Below the pieces are notes generated by a model. The model did no database searches and had not been told where the DNA came from. It saw only the letters and a list, made by a program, of their open reading frames with translations. DNA of 64,000 bases from contig NZ_ML058600.1 in NCBI RefSeq assembly GCF_003635165.1, forward strand, positions 248,001-312,000, read 5' to 3'. Shown here piece after piece: positions 8,532 to 17,011 of the stretch. The DNA comes from Burkholderia sp. Nafp2/4-1b. GTDB lineage: Bacteria > Pseudomonadota > Gammaproteobacteria > Burkholderiales > Burkholderiaceae. How positions within the stretch are numbered: the stretch's first letter is position 1; each line of letters begins with the position of its first letter. A program made the position numbers and the translations under genes.

Positions 8532-9899
8532 ATGTTTGAAAAAATCCTCATTGCCAACCGCGGTGAAATCGCGCTGCGCATCCAGCGCGCGTGCCGCGAA
8601 CTCGGCGTCAAGACGGTGGTCGTCTACTCGGAAGCCGACAAGGAAGCCAAGTACGTGCGCCTCGCGGACGAAGCCGTCTGTATCGGCCCGGCCCCGTCGA
8701 ACCTGAGCTACCTGAACATGCCGGCGCTGATCAGCGCCGCGGAAGTCACCGATGCCGAGGCGATCCACCCCGGCTACGGCTTCCTGTCGGAGAACGCCGA
8801 TTTCGCGGAACGCGTCGAGCAGTCGGGCTTCACGTTCATCGGCCCGCGCCCGGAAACGATCCGCATGATGGGTGACAAGGTCACCGCGAAGCAGACGATG
8901 ATCAAGACCGGCGTGCCGTGCGTGCCGGGCTCGGAAGGCGCGTTGCCGGAAGATCCGAAGGAAATCGTCAAGATTGCGCGCTCGATCGGCTATCCGGTCA
9001 TCATCAAGGCGGCGGGCGGCGGCGGCGGGCGCGGGATGCGCGTCGTGCACACCGAAGCCGCGCTCGTCAACGCAGTCAACATGACCCGCGAGGAAGCCGG
9101 CCGTGCGTTCGGCAACCCGCAGGTGTACATGGAGAAGTTCCTCGAGAACCCGCGCCACATCGAAATCCAGGTGCTGTCCGATGCGCACAAGAACGCGATC
9201 TGGCTCGGCGAGCGCGACTGCTCGATGCAGCGCCGTCACCAGAAGGTGATCGAGGAAGCGCCGGCGCCCGGCATTCCGCGCCGCCTGATCGAGCGCATCG
9301 GCGACCGCTGCGCGGACGCGTGCAAGAAGATGGGCTACCTCGGCGCGGGCACGTTCGAATTCCTGTACGAGAACAACGAGTTCTACTTCATCGAGATGAA
9401 CACGCGCGTGCAGGTCGAGCACCCGGTGTCGGAGATGATCACGGGCGTCGACATCGTGCAGGAACAGATCCGCATCGCGGCCGGCGAGAAGCTCGCGCTG
9501 CGCCAGCGCGACATCCAGTTCCGCGGACATGCGATCGAATGCCGGATCAACGCGGAAGATCCGTTCAAGTTCACGCCGTCGCCGGGCCGGATCACGTCGT
9601 GGCATACGCCGGGCGGCCCCGGCGTGCGCGTCGACTCGCATGCCTACAATGGCTATTTCGTGCCGCCGAACTATGATTCGATGATCGGCAAGCTGATCAC
9701 CTACGGCGCGACGCGCGACCAGGCGATCCGCCGGATGCGCATCGCGCTGTCGGAAATGGTCGTCGAAGGCATCCAGACCAACATCCCGCTGCACCGCGAG
9801 CTGATGATCGACTCGAAGTTCGTCGAAGGCGGCACCAGCATCCATTACCTCGAAAACCGGCTCGCGCAGAAGCAGCAAGTCGCACCGGAAGAAGCGTAA
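8532..9899 (+). CDS. accC: Biotin carboxylase subunit of acetyl-CoA carboxylase
   Basis: This is an ATP-dependent carboxylase that acts on the biotin of AccB. The 455-residue protein begins [16 protein letters not shown] and contains the ATP-grasp glycine-rich loop GGGGGRGMR. It also has the metal-binding stretch [17 protein letters not shown] with the catalytic arginine, and the C-terminal biotin carboxylase domain with [12 protein letters not shown]. Length is typical of the single-subunit enzyme. The prmA start codon lies 2 bases after the stop, so prmA is in the same operon. Confidence 0.98.
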   Translation: MFEKILIANRGEIALRIQRACRELGVKTVVVYSEADKEAKYVRLADEAVCIGPAPSNLSYLNMPALISAAEVTDAEAIHPGYGFLSENADFAERVEQSGFTFIGPRPETIRMMGDKVTAKQTMIKTGVPCVPGSEGALPEDPKEIVKIARSIGYPVIIKAAGGGGGRGMRVVHTEAALVNAVNMTREEAGRAFGNPQVYMEKFLENPRHIEIQVLSDAHKNAIWLGERDCSMQRRHQKVIEEAPAPGIPRRLIERIGDRCADACKKMGYLGAGTFEFLYENNEFYFIEMNTRVQVEHPVSEMITGVDIVQEQIRIAAGEKLALRQRDIQFRGHAIECRINAEDPFKFTPSPGRITSWHTPGGPGVRVDSHAYNGYFVPPNYDSMIGKLITYGATRDQAIRRMRIALSEMVVEGIQTNIPLHRELMIDSKFVEGGTSIHYLENRLAQKQQVAPEEA

Positions 9900-9901
9900 G
9901 C

Positions 9902-10804
9902 ATGAGCTATCGCGAACTCGTCGTCGAACTGGCCCGTGAGCATGCGGAGGCGCTGTCCGACGCGCTGCTCGATCTCGGCGCGCTGTCGGTGTCCGTCGAA
10001 GACGCCGACGCCGACACGCCCGACGAACAGCCGCTCTTCGGCGAGCCCGGCCTGGTTCCCGACCGCACCGCGTGGCAGCACTCGCGCGTGATCGCGCTGC
10101 TGTCGCCCGATCACGAGCCGGCCGTGTTGCTCACGGCAGCCCTGAACGAGATCGGTGTCGCCGAGCCGCCGAAGTTCGACGTGCGCGAAGTCGAGGAACA
10201 GGACTGGGTACGGCTCACGCAGTCGCAGTTCGAGCCGATTCCGATCGGCGAGCGCATCTGGGTCGTGCCGTCCTGGCACGACGCACCCGACCCCGACGCG
10301 CTGATCCTCGAACTCGACCCGGGCCTCGCATTCGGCACCGGCAGCCATCCCACCACGCGTCTCTGCATGGAGTGGCTCGAACAGTCGGTGAAGCCCGGCC
10401 AGTCGGTCCTCGACTACGGCTGCGGCTCGGGCATTCTCGCGATCCTCGCGCAGAAATGCGGGGCGAACCCCGTGGTCGGCATCGACATCGATCCGCAGGC
10501 GGTCGAATCGGCGCGGCAGAACAGCGAACGCAACCGTGCGGAAGTCACGTACGGACTGCCCGATGCATGCCCGGCCGGCGAATTCGACATCGTCGTCGCG
10601 AACATCCTGTCGAACCCGCTGAAGCTGATGGCGTCGATGCTGGCGTCGAAGGTGAAACCGGGCGGGCGCATCGCGCTGTCGGGCGTGCTCGCACGCCAGG
10701 CGGACGAGGTCGCGGCCGTCTATGCGCGCTACGTCGACATCTCGGTCTGGCGGGAACACGAAGGTTGGGTATGCCTGGCCGGAACCCGGCGCGAAAGCCA
10801 TTAG
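9902..10804 (+). CDS. prmA: Ribosomal protein L11 methyltransferase
   Basis: This SAM-dependent enzyme trimethylates ribosomal protein L11. The 300-residue protein has an N-terminal substrate-recognition domain, then the methyltransferase domain with the SAM loop DYGCGSG (171-177), preceded by the family block [16 protein letters not shown]. The catalytic-site ANILSNPL motif lies around 238-245. The start ATG is 2 bases after the accC stop, indicating translational linkage. The stop codon region overlaps a TAGAAT element that could act as a -10 for the next gene. Confidence 0.95.
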   Translation: MSYRELVVELAREHAEALSDALLDLGALSVSVEDADADTPDEQPLFGEPGLVPDRTAWQHSRVIALLSPDHEPAVLLTAALNEIGVAEPPKFDVREVEEQDWVRLTQSQFEPIPIGERIWVVPSWHDAPDPDALILELDPGLAFGTGSHPTTRLCMEWLEQSVKPGQSVLDYGCGSGILAILAQKCGANPVVGIDIDPQAVESARQNSERNRAEVTYGLPDACPAGEFDIVVANILSNPLKLMASMLASKVKPGGRIALSGVLARQADEVAAVYARYVDISVWREHEGWVCLAGTRRESH

Positions 10805-10809
10805 AATAG
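10804..10809 (+). promoter_or_regulatory. Possible -10 element for the zinc-ribbon/DUF3426 gene
   Basis: TAGAAT overlaps the prmA stop codon and lies 40 bases before the start of the next gene. I see no good -35 partner at 16-18 bases, so this is a weak candidate for an internal promoter of the accBC-prmA run. Confidence 0.3.
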
Positions 10810-10849
10810 CGCTGTCCTTCACTCTGGCCAGCAGGCCGCCCGGCTCGAC

Positions 10850-12244
10850 ATGCTTCTTGCGACGCGCTGCCCTCATTGCGAAACCGTCTTCCGGCTGCAG
10901 CAGGAACAGCTGTCGCTGCATGACGGCCTCGTGCGCTGCGGACACTGCGAGCAGGTCTTCAACGCATCGCAGTCGCTCGTGCCCGATCCGGCGCGGCAGC
11001 CGGAGCCCGCGCTGACCGAAGCGGTACCGGCCGAGCCGGCCGCCGCCAACCCGCAACACGAAGCCGCGCCCGCGCGGCTGTTCGCCACCGGCGCACCGGT
11101 CGGGCCGGCCTCCGGCGCCGACTACAAGCCCGAAGGCTGGGACATGTGGGCGCCCTGGCTCGATGCCGGCGTCGACCCGTCCCTGCAGCACAACGGGCAG
11201 ACCGTGCGTACCGAACCGCTGGTGCCGCTCGCGCTGCCGTCCACGGACGCCGGTGTCGTTCACCTGTCCGGCACCCCCGCCCCGTTCGCGTCCGGCCCCG
11301 CCGAACTGCACGCTGCCGGCGGGCAATTCACCGAACCCGAAGCAGCGGATGCGGCGGCGCTGCGTGAAGCCGACGAATCGCTCACACGGCCGCCCGAACC
11401 CGACCCGCGCGAACCGCGCTTCGTCGCGCCCGAGCCGTCGGCCGGACCCGCCGCAGCCGGGCCCGCCGAACCGGCCGGCACCCTGCATTTCTCCGTGCCC
11501 GACGACGAACACGCACCGCGCGAGCCGCGCTTCGCATTCCGGCCGGTGCAGGCCGAATCCGAATCCGCATCCGCCCCGGACACCCGCGCGGACGAACGCG
11601 CGGCCGCAGCGGCCAGCGAGCCGGCCGAGCCAGCCCTCCAATCGAACGTCGAACCGGCGGCTCAACCGGCCGTCCCGCTGGCCGCCCCCTTCCCCGCCGC
11701 ACCGACCGACGACGACCGCCCGCCCTTCGCCGTGACGCGCGAGACGCGCGCGCCGCAGCAACGCGGGATGCTCGGCGGCTTTTTCGGCGGCCTCGTCGCC
11801 GCCGCGCTCACGGTGCTGCTCGTCGCGCAGCTCGCGTGGTGGCAGCGCGAAACCGTGATGATCTACTGGCCCGTCACGCAGGGCTGGTTCCGGCAGGCGT
11901 GCGCACCGCTCGGCTGCAAGGTCACGCCGCCGCGCGCGATCGACGGGCTGCGGCTCGAGGCGACCGACCTGCGCCAGATTGACGGCCCGCGCATGCTGGA
12001 GCTGAAGGTGCCGCTGACGAACCGCTACCGCGTCCCGCTCGCGTACCCGTCGCTCGAGCTGACGCTGCTCGACGACACGAATCACGTGACCGTGCGCCGC
12101 GTGCTCGCGCCGCGCGACTACGTGCGCCCGGGCATGTCGATCGACGCAGGGCTGCCGCCCGGCACGACGCAGACGATGATCGTCCGGCTCGACACCAACG
12201 GCGCGCCGGCCTCGAATTTCCGCGTCCAGATCTTCTATCCGTGA
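10850..12244 (+). CDS. Zinc-ribbon and DUF3426 domain membrane protein
   Basis: The function is unknown. The 464-residue protein has four cysteines in CPHC...CGHC (C7, C10, C30, C33), the MJ0042-type zinc ribbon. A very long, Pro/Ala/Glu-rich and probably disordered cytoplasmic linker follows (about 50-300). One membrane helix (about 308-330, starting at LGGFFGGLVAAAL) leads to a C-terminal DUF3426 domain with PLGCKVTPPRAIDGL and a beta-rich fold that would be periplasmic. This architecture is common next to prmA in betaproteobacteria. The linker is low-complexity and unlikely to be conserved in length. Confidence 0.85.
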   Translation: MLLATRCPHCETVFRLQQEQLSLHDGLVRCGHCEQVFNASQSLVPDPARQPEPALTEAVPAEPAAANPQHEAAPARLFATGAPVGPASGADYKPEGWDMWAPWLDAGVDPSLQHNGQTVRTEPLVPLALPSTDAGVVHLSGTPAPFASGPAELHAAGGQFTEPEAADAAALREADESLTRPPEPDPREPRFVAPEPSAGPAAAGPAEPAGTLHFSVPDDEHAPREPRFAFRPVQAESESASAPDTRADERAAAAASEPAEPALQSNVEPAAQPAVPLAAPFPAAPTDDDRPPFAVTRETRAPQQRGMLGGFFGGLVAAALTVLLVAQLAWWQRETVMIYWPVTQGWFRQACAPLGCKVTPPRAIDGLRLEATDLRQIDGPRMLELKVPLTNRYRVPLAYPSLELTLLDDTNHVTVRRVLAPRDYVRPGMSIDAGLPPGTTQTMIVRLDTNGAPASNFRVQIFYP

Positions 12245-12316
12245 CGCCCCGCGGCGCGCGCATGCGCGCCGTCTCAACCCGCGCGCCGCAGCGGCGCGCT
12301 ATTTCGGAGCACGAAC

Positions 12317-12820
12317 ATGAGCAAAGTTACGCTGGGTGGCAACCCGATCGATCTCGCCGGCACGTTCCCGGCCGTCGGCTCGCAAGCCCCCGACTTCAAG
12401 CTGGTCGGCAAGGACCTCGCCGATCTGTCGCTCGCGAGCTTCGCCGGCAAGCGCAAGGTGCTGAACATCGTCCCGAGCCTCGACACGCCGACCTGCGCGA
12501 CGTCGACCCGCAAGTTCAACGAAGCCGCGTCGTCGCTCGACAACACGGTCGTGGTCGTCGTGTCCGGCGACCTGCCGTTTGCCGCCACGCGCTTCTGCAC
12601 GACCGAAGGCCTCGCGAACGTCGTGACGGCTTCGACGTTCCGCGGCGGCCGCGCATTCGCGAACGCGTACGGCGTCGACGTGACGAGCGGCCCGCTGAAC
12701 GGCCTGACGGCCCGTGCGGTCGTCGTGCTCGACGCGCAGGACAACGTGATCCACGCGGAACTCGTCGGCGAGATCAAGGACGAGCCGAACTACGACGCCG
12801 CACTCGCCGCACTGAAGTAA
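12317..12820 (+). CDS. tpx: Thiol peroxidase (atypical 2-Cys peroxiredoxin)
   Basis: It reduces hydrogen and alkyl hydroperoxides using thioredoxin. The 167-residue protein carries the peroxidatic cysteine in [15 protein letters not shown] (C60) and the resolving cysteine in TRFCTTEG (C94), spaced as in E. coli Tpx. Length is normal. It is flanked on both sides by short GC-rich spacers (72 bases before, 94 after) and is probably transcribed on its own or with the following kinase. A second, different peroxiredoxin gene lies at 49.4 kb. Confidence 0.96.
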   Translation: MSKVTLGGNPIDLAGTFPAVGSQAPDFKLVGKDLADLSLASFAGKRKVLNIVPSLDTPTCATSTRKFNEAASSLDNTVVVVVSGDLPFAATRFCTTEGLANVVTASTFRGGRAFANAYGVDVTSGPLNGLTARAVVVLDAQDNVIHAELVGEIKDEPNYDAALAALK

Positions 12821-12914
12821 TCCGCTGCCGCCCGGCCCTGCCGCGCGAGGCCCGACGGCCTGCGCGCGCCGTCCGGGCGGCCGCCTCCCTTTGCTCTCTA
12901 CAGGAACGCACGCC

Positions 12915-13853
12915 TTGACTACGCTGATTTGCGGCTCGCTCGCCTACGACAACATCATGACCTTCGAGGGCCGGTTTCGCGAGCACATCCTGCCCGACCA
13001 GGTTCACCTTCTGAACGTGAGCTTCCTCGTGCCGACGATGCGTCGCGAATTCGGCGGTTGCGCGGGGAACATCGCGTACGCGCTGCGCATGCTCGGCGGC
13101 GACGCACGCATCATGGCGACGATCGGCGCGAACGACGCCGATCGCTATCTCGAGCGTCTCGACAGTCTCGGCCTGTCCAAGGACAGCGTGCGCGTGTTGC
13201 CCGAATCGCACACCGCGCAGGCGATGATCACGACCGATCTCGACAACAACCAGATCACCGCATTCCACCCGGGCGCGATGATGCAGTCGCACCTGAACCG
13301 CGCGGACGAAGTGCCGGGCGTGAAGCTCGGCATCGTCGCGCCCGACGGCTTCGACGGGATGGTCCAGCACGCCGAACAGTTCGCGAAGGCCGGCATCCCG
13401 TTCATCTTCGATCCGGGCCAGGGCCTGCCGCTGTTCGACGGTGCGACGCTGCGCCGCATCATTGAACTCGCGACCTTCGTCGCGGTCAACGACTACGAGG
13501 GCAAACTCGTCAGCGACAAGACGGGCTGGTCCGAACAGGAAATCGCCAGCCGGGTTCAGGCGTTGATCATCACGCGCGGCGAGCACGGCTCGACCATTCT
13601 TCACAAAAACGGCGAAGAACAGATTCCGGTCGTGCAAGCAGAGCGAGTCGTCGATCCGACCGGCTGCGGCGACGCCTTCCGGGGCGGCCTGCTGTACGGC
13701 ATCGAGAACGGCCTCGACTGGGCAACCACGGGCCGCCTCGCGAGCCTGATGGGCTCGATCAAGATTGCCCACCAGGGGCCTCAAACTTACGCACTGACGC
13801 GCGCCGAAATCGACGCGCGCTTCGAGGCTGCCTTCGGGTACAGTCTCAAATGA
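12915..13853 (+). CDS. PfkB-family carbohydrate/adenosine kinase
   Basis: This is a ribokinase-fold sugar or nucleoside kinase. The 312-residue protein starts TTLICGSLAYDNIMTFEGRF and has the substrate-side motif GGCAGNIAYALRMLGGDA. The C-terminal PfkB signature is DPTGCGDAFRGGLLYG, whose aspartate is the catalytic base. The start is a TTG at 12915 with AGGA about 9 bases upstream. A longer frame from an ATG at 12891 has no family similarity in the extra residues. The sequence resembles the adenosine-kinase-like subgroup, but the true substrate cannot be read from sequence alone. Confidence 0.9.
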   Translation: MTTLICGSLAYDNIMTFEGRFREHILPDQVHLLNVSFLVPTMRREFGGCAGNIAYALRMLGGDARIMATIGANDADRYLERLDSLGLSKDSVRVLPESHTAQAMITTDLDNNQITAFHPGAMMQSHLNRADEVPGVKLGIVAPDGFDGMVQHAEQFAKAGIPFIFDPGQGLPLFDGATLRRIIELATFVAVNDYEGKLVSDKTGWSEQEIASRVQALIITRGEHGSTILHKNGEEQIPVVQAERVVDPTGCGDAFRGGLLYGIENGLDWATTGRLASLMGSIKIAHQGPQTYALTRAEIDARFEAAFGYSLK

Positions 13854-13872
13854 ATATTGTGGGAGAGCAAAG

Positions 13873-14346
13873 ATGTTGACTCAAAAAACCCTCACGCTCG
13901 CGGCCATGCTGACGGCCACGCTGACGCTCGCCGGCTGCTTCACGGCGCCGGGCTCGGCGGATGTCTATAGCGTCGGCCAGGCGCAGCGCGAACAGACCGT
14001 CCGCATGGGCACGGTCGAAAGCGTTCGGGCAGTGCGCATCCAGTCCGACGGCGGCGGCAGTGCAGTCGGCACGCTCGGCGGCGGTGCGCTCGGCGCAGTC
14101 GCGGGCAGCGCGATCGGCGGCGGCAAGGGGTCGATCCTGACTGCCATCGCGGGTGGCCTCGTCGGCGCGGTCGCGGGTAACGCGGTCGGGCAAAACCTCA
14201 GCACGGCGAACGGTGTCGAAATCACCGTGCGCCTCGATAACGGCGACCTGCGCTCGATCACGCAGGCAGCGAGCGGCGAAATGTTCCGCGCCGGCGAGCG
14301 TGTGCGCTTGCTGTCGAGCGGCGGTGTCACGCGCGTCACGCACTAA
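13873..14346 (+). CDS. Glycine-zipper (SlyB/Pcp-like) outer-membrane lipoprotein
   Basis: The 157-residue precursor has a signal peptide ending in a LAGC lipobox (lipid-modified C22). Gly/Ala-rich repeats with GG-x-LG-AVAG spacing follow (about 60-105), forming a glycine-zipper 2TM domain typical of the SlyB, PcpL and 17-kDa antigen group. A polar C-terminal domain of about 45 residues contains VEITVRLDNGDLR. Such proteins sit in the outer membrane and help keep envelope integrity. It lies 19 bases after the kinase gene and is closed by a strong terminator at 14383. Confidence 0.9.
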   Translation: MLTQKTLTLAAMLTATLTLAGCFTAPGSADVYSVGQAQREQTVRMGTVESVRAVRIQSDGGGSAVGTLGGGALGAVAGSAIGGGKGSILTAIAGGLVGAVAGNAVGQNLSTANGVEITVRLDNGDLRSITQAASGEMFRAGERVRLLSSGGVTRVTH

Positions 14347-14382
14347 AGAGCATCCTCAGCACGCGGCGCAAGCCGCGGTCGA

Positions 14383-14415
14383 ACGCATGTGCGACGCTGC
14401 ACATGCGTTTTTTTT
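14383..14415 (+). terminator. Intrinsic terminator after the glycine-zipper lipoprotein gene
   Basis: A perfect 10-bp stem (ACGCATGTGC at 14383-14392 and GCACATGCGT at 14399-14408) with a 6-base loop is followed by eight T residues. It ends the plus-strand run that starts at tpx or earlier. Confidence 0.92.
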
Positions 14416-14481
14416 CGTCCGCGCCCGGCCGACGGCCGACGGCCACCATGCGGGTCACCGGCGGGCCGCTGGATGCGGACG

Positions 14482-14515
14482 AAAAAAATCCCGCCATCTG
14501 AGCCAGATGGCGGGA
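14482..14515 (-). terminator. Intrinsic terminator of the histone H1-like gene
   Basis: On the minus strand a 12-bp stem (14515-14504 pairing with 14500-14489) with a 3-base loop is followed by seven T residues (14488-14482). It faces the opposite terminator at 14383-14415 across about 66 bases, so the two transcription units converge here. Confidence 0.9.
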
Positions 14516-14519
14516 CCGA

Positions 14520-14562
14520 TTGAGTAGCGCTACTCAACCCACGGACACCACGCGAGTGTCCG
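14520..14562. repeat. Two further palindromes downstream of the H1-like gene
   Basis: An 18-bp perfect palindrome (TTGAGTAGCGCTACTCAA, 14520-14537) is followed by a 7-bp stem with a 7-base loop (CGGACAC at 14542-14548 and GTGTCCG at 14556-14562). Both lie between the H1-like stop codon and its terminator, so its mRNA would end in three consecutive hairpins. Confidence 0.7.
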
Positions 14563-14583
14563 GGTGATACCGATCAGCCGCGA

Positions 14584-14997
14584 TTACGGACGGCTGCCGG
14601 TCGGGAACGGCCATGCCGCTGCCGGGTTGAGCGCGGTCTTCACGCCCGATGCCGGCGCAACCGATGCGGTCGACGCGGTGGTTGCCGGTGCAGCCTTCTT
14701 CACGACGGCCTTCTTCGGAGCAGCAGCCTTCTTCGGTGCAGCGGCCTTCTTCGCCGGAGCAGCAGCCTTCGGTGCAGCTGCCGTCGGTGCAGCAGCCTTC
14801 TTCGCGGGCGCAGCCTTCTTCGCAGCAGCCTTCTTCGCCGGCGCTGCCTTCTTCGCAGCAACCTTCTTCGCCGCGACCTTCTTCGCAGCAACCTTCTTCA
14901 CTGCAGCGGCCTTCTTCGCCGGAGCAGCAGCCTTCTTCGCAACGGTCTTCTTGGCAGCAACCTTCTTAGCAGCCGGTTTCTTCTTGGCAGTAGCCAT
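14584..14997 (-). CDS. Histone H1-like Lys/Ala-rich DNA-binding protein
   Basis: The 137-residue, strongly basic, low-complexity protein is built from repeated AAKKA, KKAAAPAKKAA and VAAKK units over about residues 1-105. A less charged tail ends in AAWPFPTGSRP. This matches the bacterial histone H1-like (Hc1/BpH1, AlgP-like) proteins that coat DNA and affect nucleoid structure and expression. The DNA is correspondingly repetitive, with many near copies of a 12-base CAGCCTTCTTCG-like unit on the plus strand, so repeat number is expected to vary between strains. A good ribosome site (AAGGAG) precedes the ATG. It is a single-gene unit with its own terminator. Confidence 0.88.
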   Translation of the reverse strand: MATAKKKPAAKKVAAKKTVAKKAAAPAKKAAAVKKVAAKKVAAKKVAAKKAAPAKKAAAKKAAPAKKAAAPTAAAPKAAAPAKKAAAPKKAAAPKKAVVKKAAPATTASTASVAPASGVKTALNPAAAWPFPTGSRP

Positions 14998-15434
14998 GTT
15001 GTTCTCCTTCAGGTTCAGATGAGAGTCAGTTCAAACTACACCCTTCGTCAAAACCCGCTTCCCGCGGACGCTGTTCAGGACGTGCGCTTCGAAGCGGGCT
15101 ATTCATCGGCGTACGCGGATACCGCGCGCTTACGCTAATGAATACGGTATGGCGCGCGTGACCCCATGGCCTCGCGCGCCAAATCAAGTCGGTAGCCGGC
15201 GCACCCCGCGCCGCTACCCCTAATCGCTTGATCAAGCGGATCGCCACACGGCTGTCCGCTTTTTCCGGAGGGAAGTTTGCCCATCCCACTGAAGGGTTCG
15301 CAAAGTGCCGATCATGTCGTTGGGCCGTTAAGGCACCGGGCATGCTTTGCATCAGGCGTTCTTGCTCCTAAACCTTGGGCCGGGGCCGAGAGGCCGCCGG
15401 CTGCTCCATCATGTGACGGGTTCGCTGCTGCGGG
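14998..15434. other. 437-base spacer between the H1-like gene and nrdB
   Basis: It holds the H1-like leader (AAGGAG just before the ATG) and the nrdB 3' region. A 108-codon minus-strand frame (15026-15352) is open but has no recognisable family or motif, and I do not call it. No nrdB terminator with a clear T run is visible. The H1-like promoter must lie here, but I could not assign a convincing -35 and -10 pair. Confidence 0.5.
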
Positions 15435-16646
15435 TTATTCCCAGGACAGCGCGCCGCCCGTCTGATACTCGATCACTCGCGTCTCGAAGAAGTTGCGTTC
15501 CTTCTTCAGGTCGATCATCTCGCTCATCCACGGGAACGGGTTTTCCTCGTTCGGGTACAGCGGATCGAGGCCGATCTGCTGGCAACGGCGGTTGCTGATG
15601 AAGCGCAGATAGCTCTTGAACATCGACGCGTTCAGGCCCAGCACGCCGCGCGGCATCGTGTCCTCGGCGTAGCGGTATTCGAGTTCGACAGCCTGCTTGA
15701 ACAGCTCGCGAATCTCGGCGCGGAATTCCGCGGTCCAGAGATGCGGGTTCTCGAGCTTGATCTGGTTGATCAGGTCGATGCCGAAGTTGCAGTGCATCGA
15801 CTCGTCGCGCAGGATGTACTGATATTGCTCTGCAGCACCCGTCATCTTGTTCTGGCGGCCGAGCGCGAGGATCTGCGTGAAGCCGACATAGAAGAACAGG
15901 CCTTCCATGATGCAGGCGAACACGATCAGCGACTTCAGCAGCTTCTGATCCGCTTCGAGCGTGCCGGTCTTGAAGGCCGGATCCGTCAGCGTGTGGATGA
16001 ACGGGATCAGGAATTCGTCCTTCGCGCGGATCGACGTGACCTCGTGGTACGCGTTGAAGATCTCGCCTTCGTCGAGACCGAGCGATTCGACAATGTATTG
16101 ATACGCGTGCGTGTGGATCGCCTCTTCGAACGCCTGGCGCAGCAGGAACTGCCGGCACTCGGGCGCCGTGATGTGGCGGTACGTGCCGAGCACGATGTTG
16201 TTCGCGGCGAGCGAGTCGGCCGTCACGAAGAAGCCGAGGTTACGCTTGACGATGCGGCGCTCGTCCTCGGTCAGACCGTTCGGGTCCTTCCACAGTGCGA
16301 TGTCGCGGGACATGTTGATTTCCTGCGGCATCCAGTGGTTCGCGCAACCGGCCAGATACTTTTCCCACGCCCACTTGTACTTGAACGGCACCAGCTGATT
16401 GACGTCAGTCTGGCCGTTGATGATGCGCTTGTCCGCAACGTTCACCCGCGCTTCCGAACCGCCGGCGGGAACAGCCGATGCTTGCGGCGGCACCGCAAGA
16501 TCGCCTTCGAAAATGTCACGGACCTGATGGGCGGCAGGCGCAGCAGCCTGCATTCCGACAGCCATCCCGGCGGAGGTGCGCATCGCGTTTTGCTGCGCTC
16601 CGCTCGCGGGGGTTACGGCAGTCTTCTCGTCATCCCAGTTGAGCAT
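15435..16646 (-). CDS. nrdB: Ribonucleoside-diphosphate reductase class Ia, beta subunit
   Basis: It houses the diiron-tyrosyl radical that starts reduction of NDPs to dNDPs in NrdA. The 403-residue protein has an N-terminal extension of about 50 residues rich in Ala before the fold proper. The metal-ligand segments of R2 are visible, including [17 protein letters not shown] and [12 protein letters not shown]. Its C-terminus, TGGALSWE, is the tail that docks into NrdA. It lies 365 bases downstream of nrdA on the same strand, with a strong hairpin between, so it may have its own promoter as well. Confidence 0.97.
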   Translation of the reverse strand: MLNWDDEKTAVTPASGAQQNAMRTSAGMAVGMQAAAPAAHQVRDIFEGDLAVPPQASAVPAGGSEARVNVADKRIINGQTDVNQLVPFKYKWAWEKYLAGCANHWMPQEINMSRDIALWKDPNGLTEDERRIVKRNLGFFVTADSLAANNIVLGTYRHITAPECRQFLLRQAFEEAIHTHAYQYIVESLGLDEGEIFNAYHEVTSIRAKDEFLIPFIHTLTDPAFKTGTLEADQKLLKSLIVFACIMEGLFFYVGFTQILALGRQNKMTGAAEQYQYILRDESMHCNFGIDLINQIKLENPHLWTAEFRAEIRELFKQAVELEYRYAEDTMPRGVLGLNASMFKSYLRFISNRRCQQIGLDPLYPNEENPFPWMSEMIDLKKERNFFETRVIEYQTGGALSWE

Positions 16647-17011
16647 AAATTCTCACCATCAATTTAGAACGGTTTGTACCATCTTTTCCTGAGCGATAAA
16701 AGGGTTCGCTCACGAAAAATCCTTTTTTCGATTCGCGTTGCGACCTCGATACAACACTTTGAGCAACGCATCGTCGTTCATGCAGCGCGCGATGTGAGTC
16801 GCGCTTGTATCGCGAGGTGCGCTCGACGCATCGAACGCTGATCGAAACGCGACGTCGTCGGGGATGTTTCGATCGTTTGTCATTGCCTGCAACGCAGGTG
16901 TCGCGTTACAGATTCCTTATCATTTTTTTAGTTGAGAGCGGCGCACACTTCAACCTCGATCGGTTGTCGTGTGCGCCGCTCGGGCCTGCTTCTCAGCTCA
17001 GGCGCACTGCG
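16647..17011. other. 365-base nrdA-nrdB spacer
   Basis: The half next to nrdA holds a 13-bp inverted repeat, annotated separately. The half next to nrdB is relatively AT-rich and is the likely site of an nrdB promoter, which I could not define. A 60-codon minus-strand frame (16710-16892, encoding MQAMTNDRN...) runs through it. It has no clear ribosome site or family, and I leave it uncalled. Confidence 0.5.
16936..16981 (-). repeat. Long perfect stem-loop just after nrdA
   Basis: GAGCGGCGCACAC (16936-16948) and GTGTGCGCCGCTC (16969-16981) form a 13-bp perfect stem. The 20-base loop itself contains a small AACC/GGTT hairpin. Read from nrdA it is not followed by T residues, so it is not a standard terminator. 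It may protect the nrdA 3' end or reduce read-through into nrdB. Confidence 0.75.

Noticed and set aside
14584..14997. Tandem repeats of the H1-like gene considered as a CRISPR or satellite array
   Set aside because: The repeats are coding, with Ala/Lys periodicity and no spacers of uniform length.
15026..15352. 108-codon minus-strand frame downstream of nrdB
   Set aside because: An AGGAGC lies upstream of its ATG, but the product has no recognisable family or motif and it fills a spacer where GC bias alone can keep a frame open.
16710..16892. 60-codon minus-strand frame between nrdA and nrdB
   Set aside because: No ribosome site at a good distance and no family; possible but unsupported.
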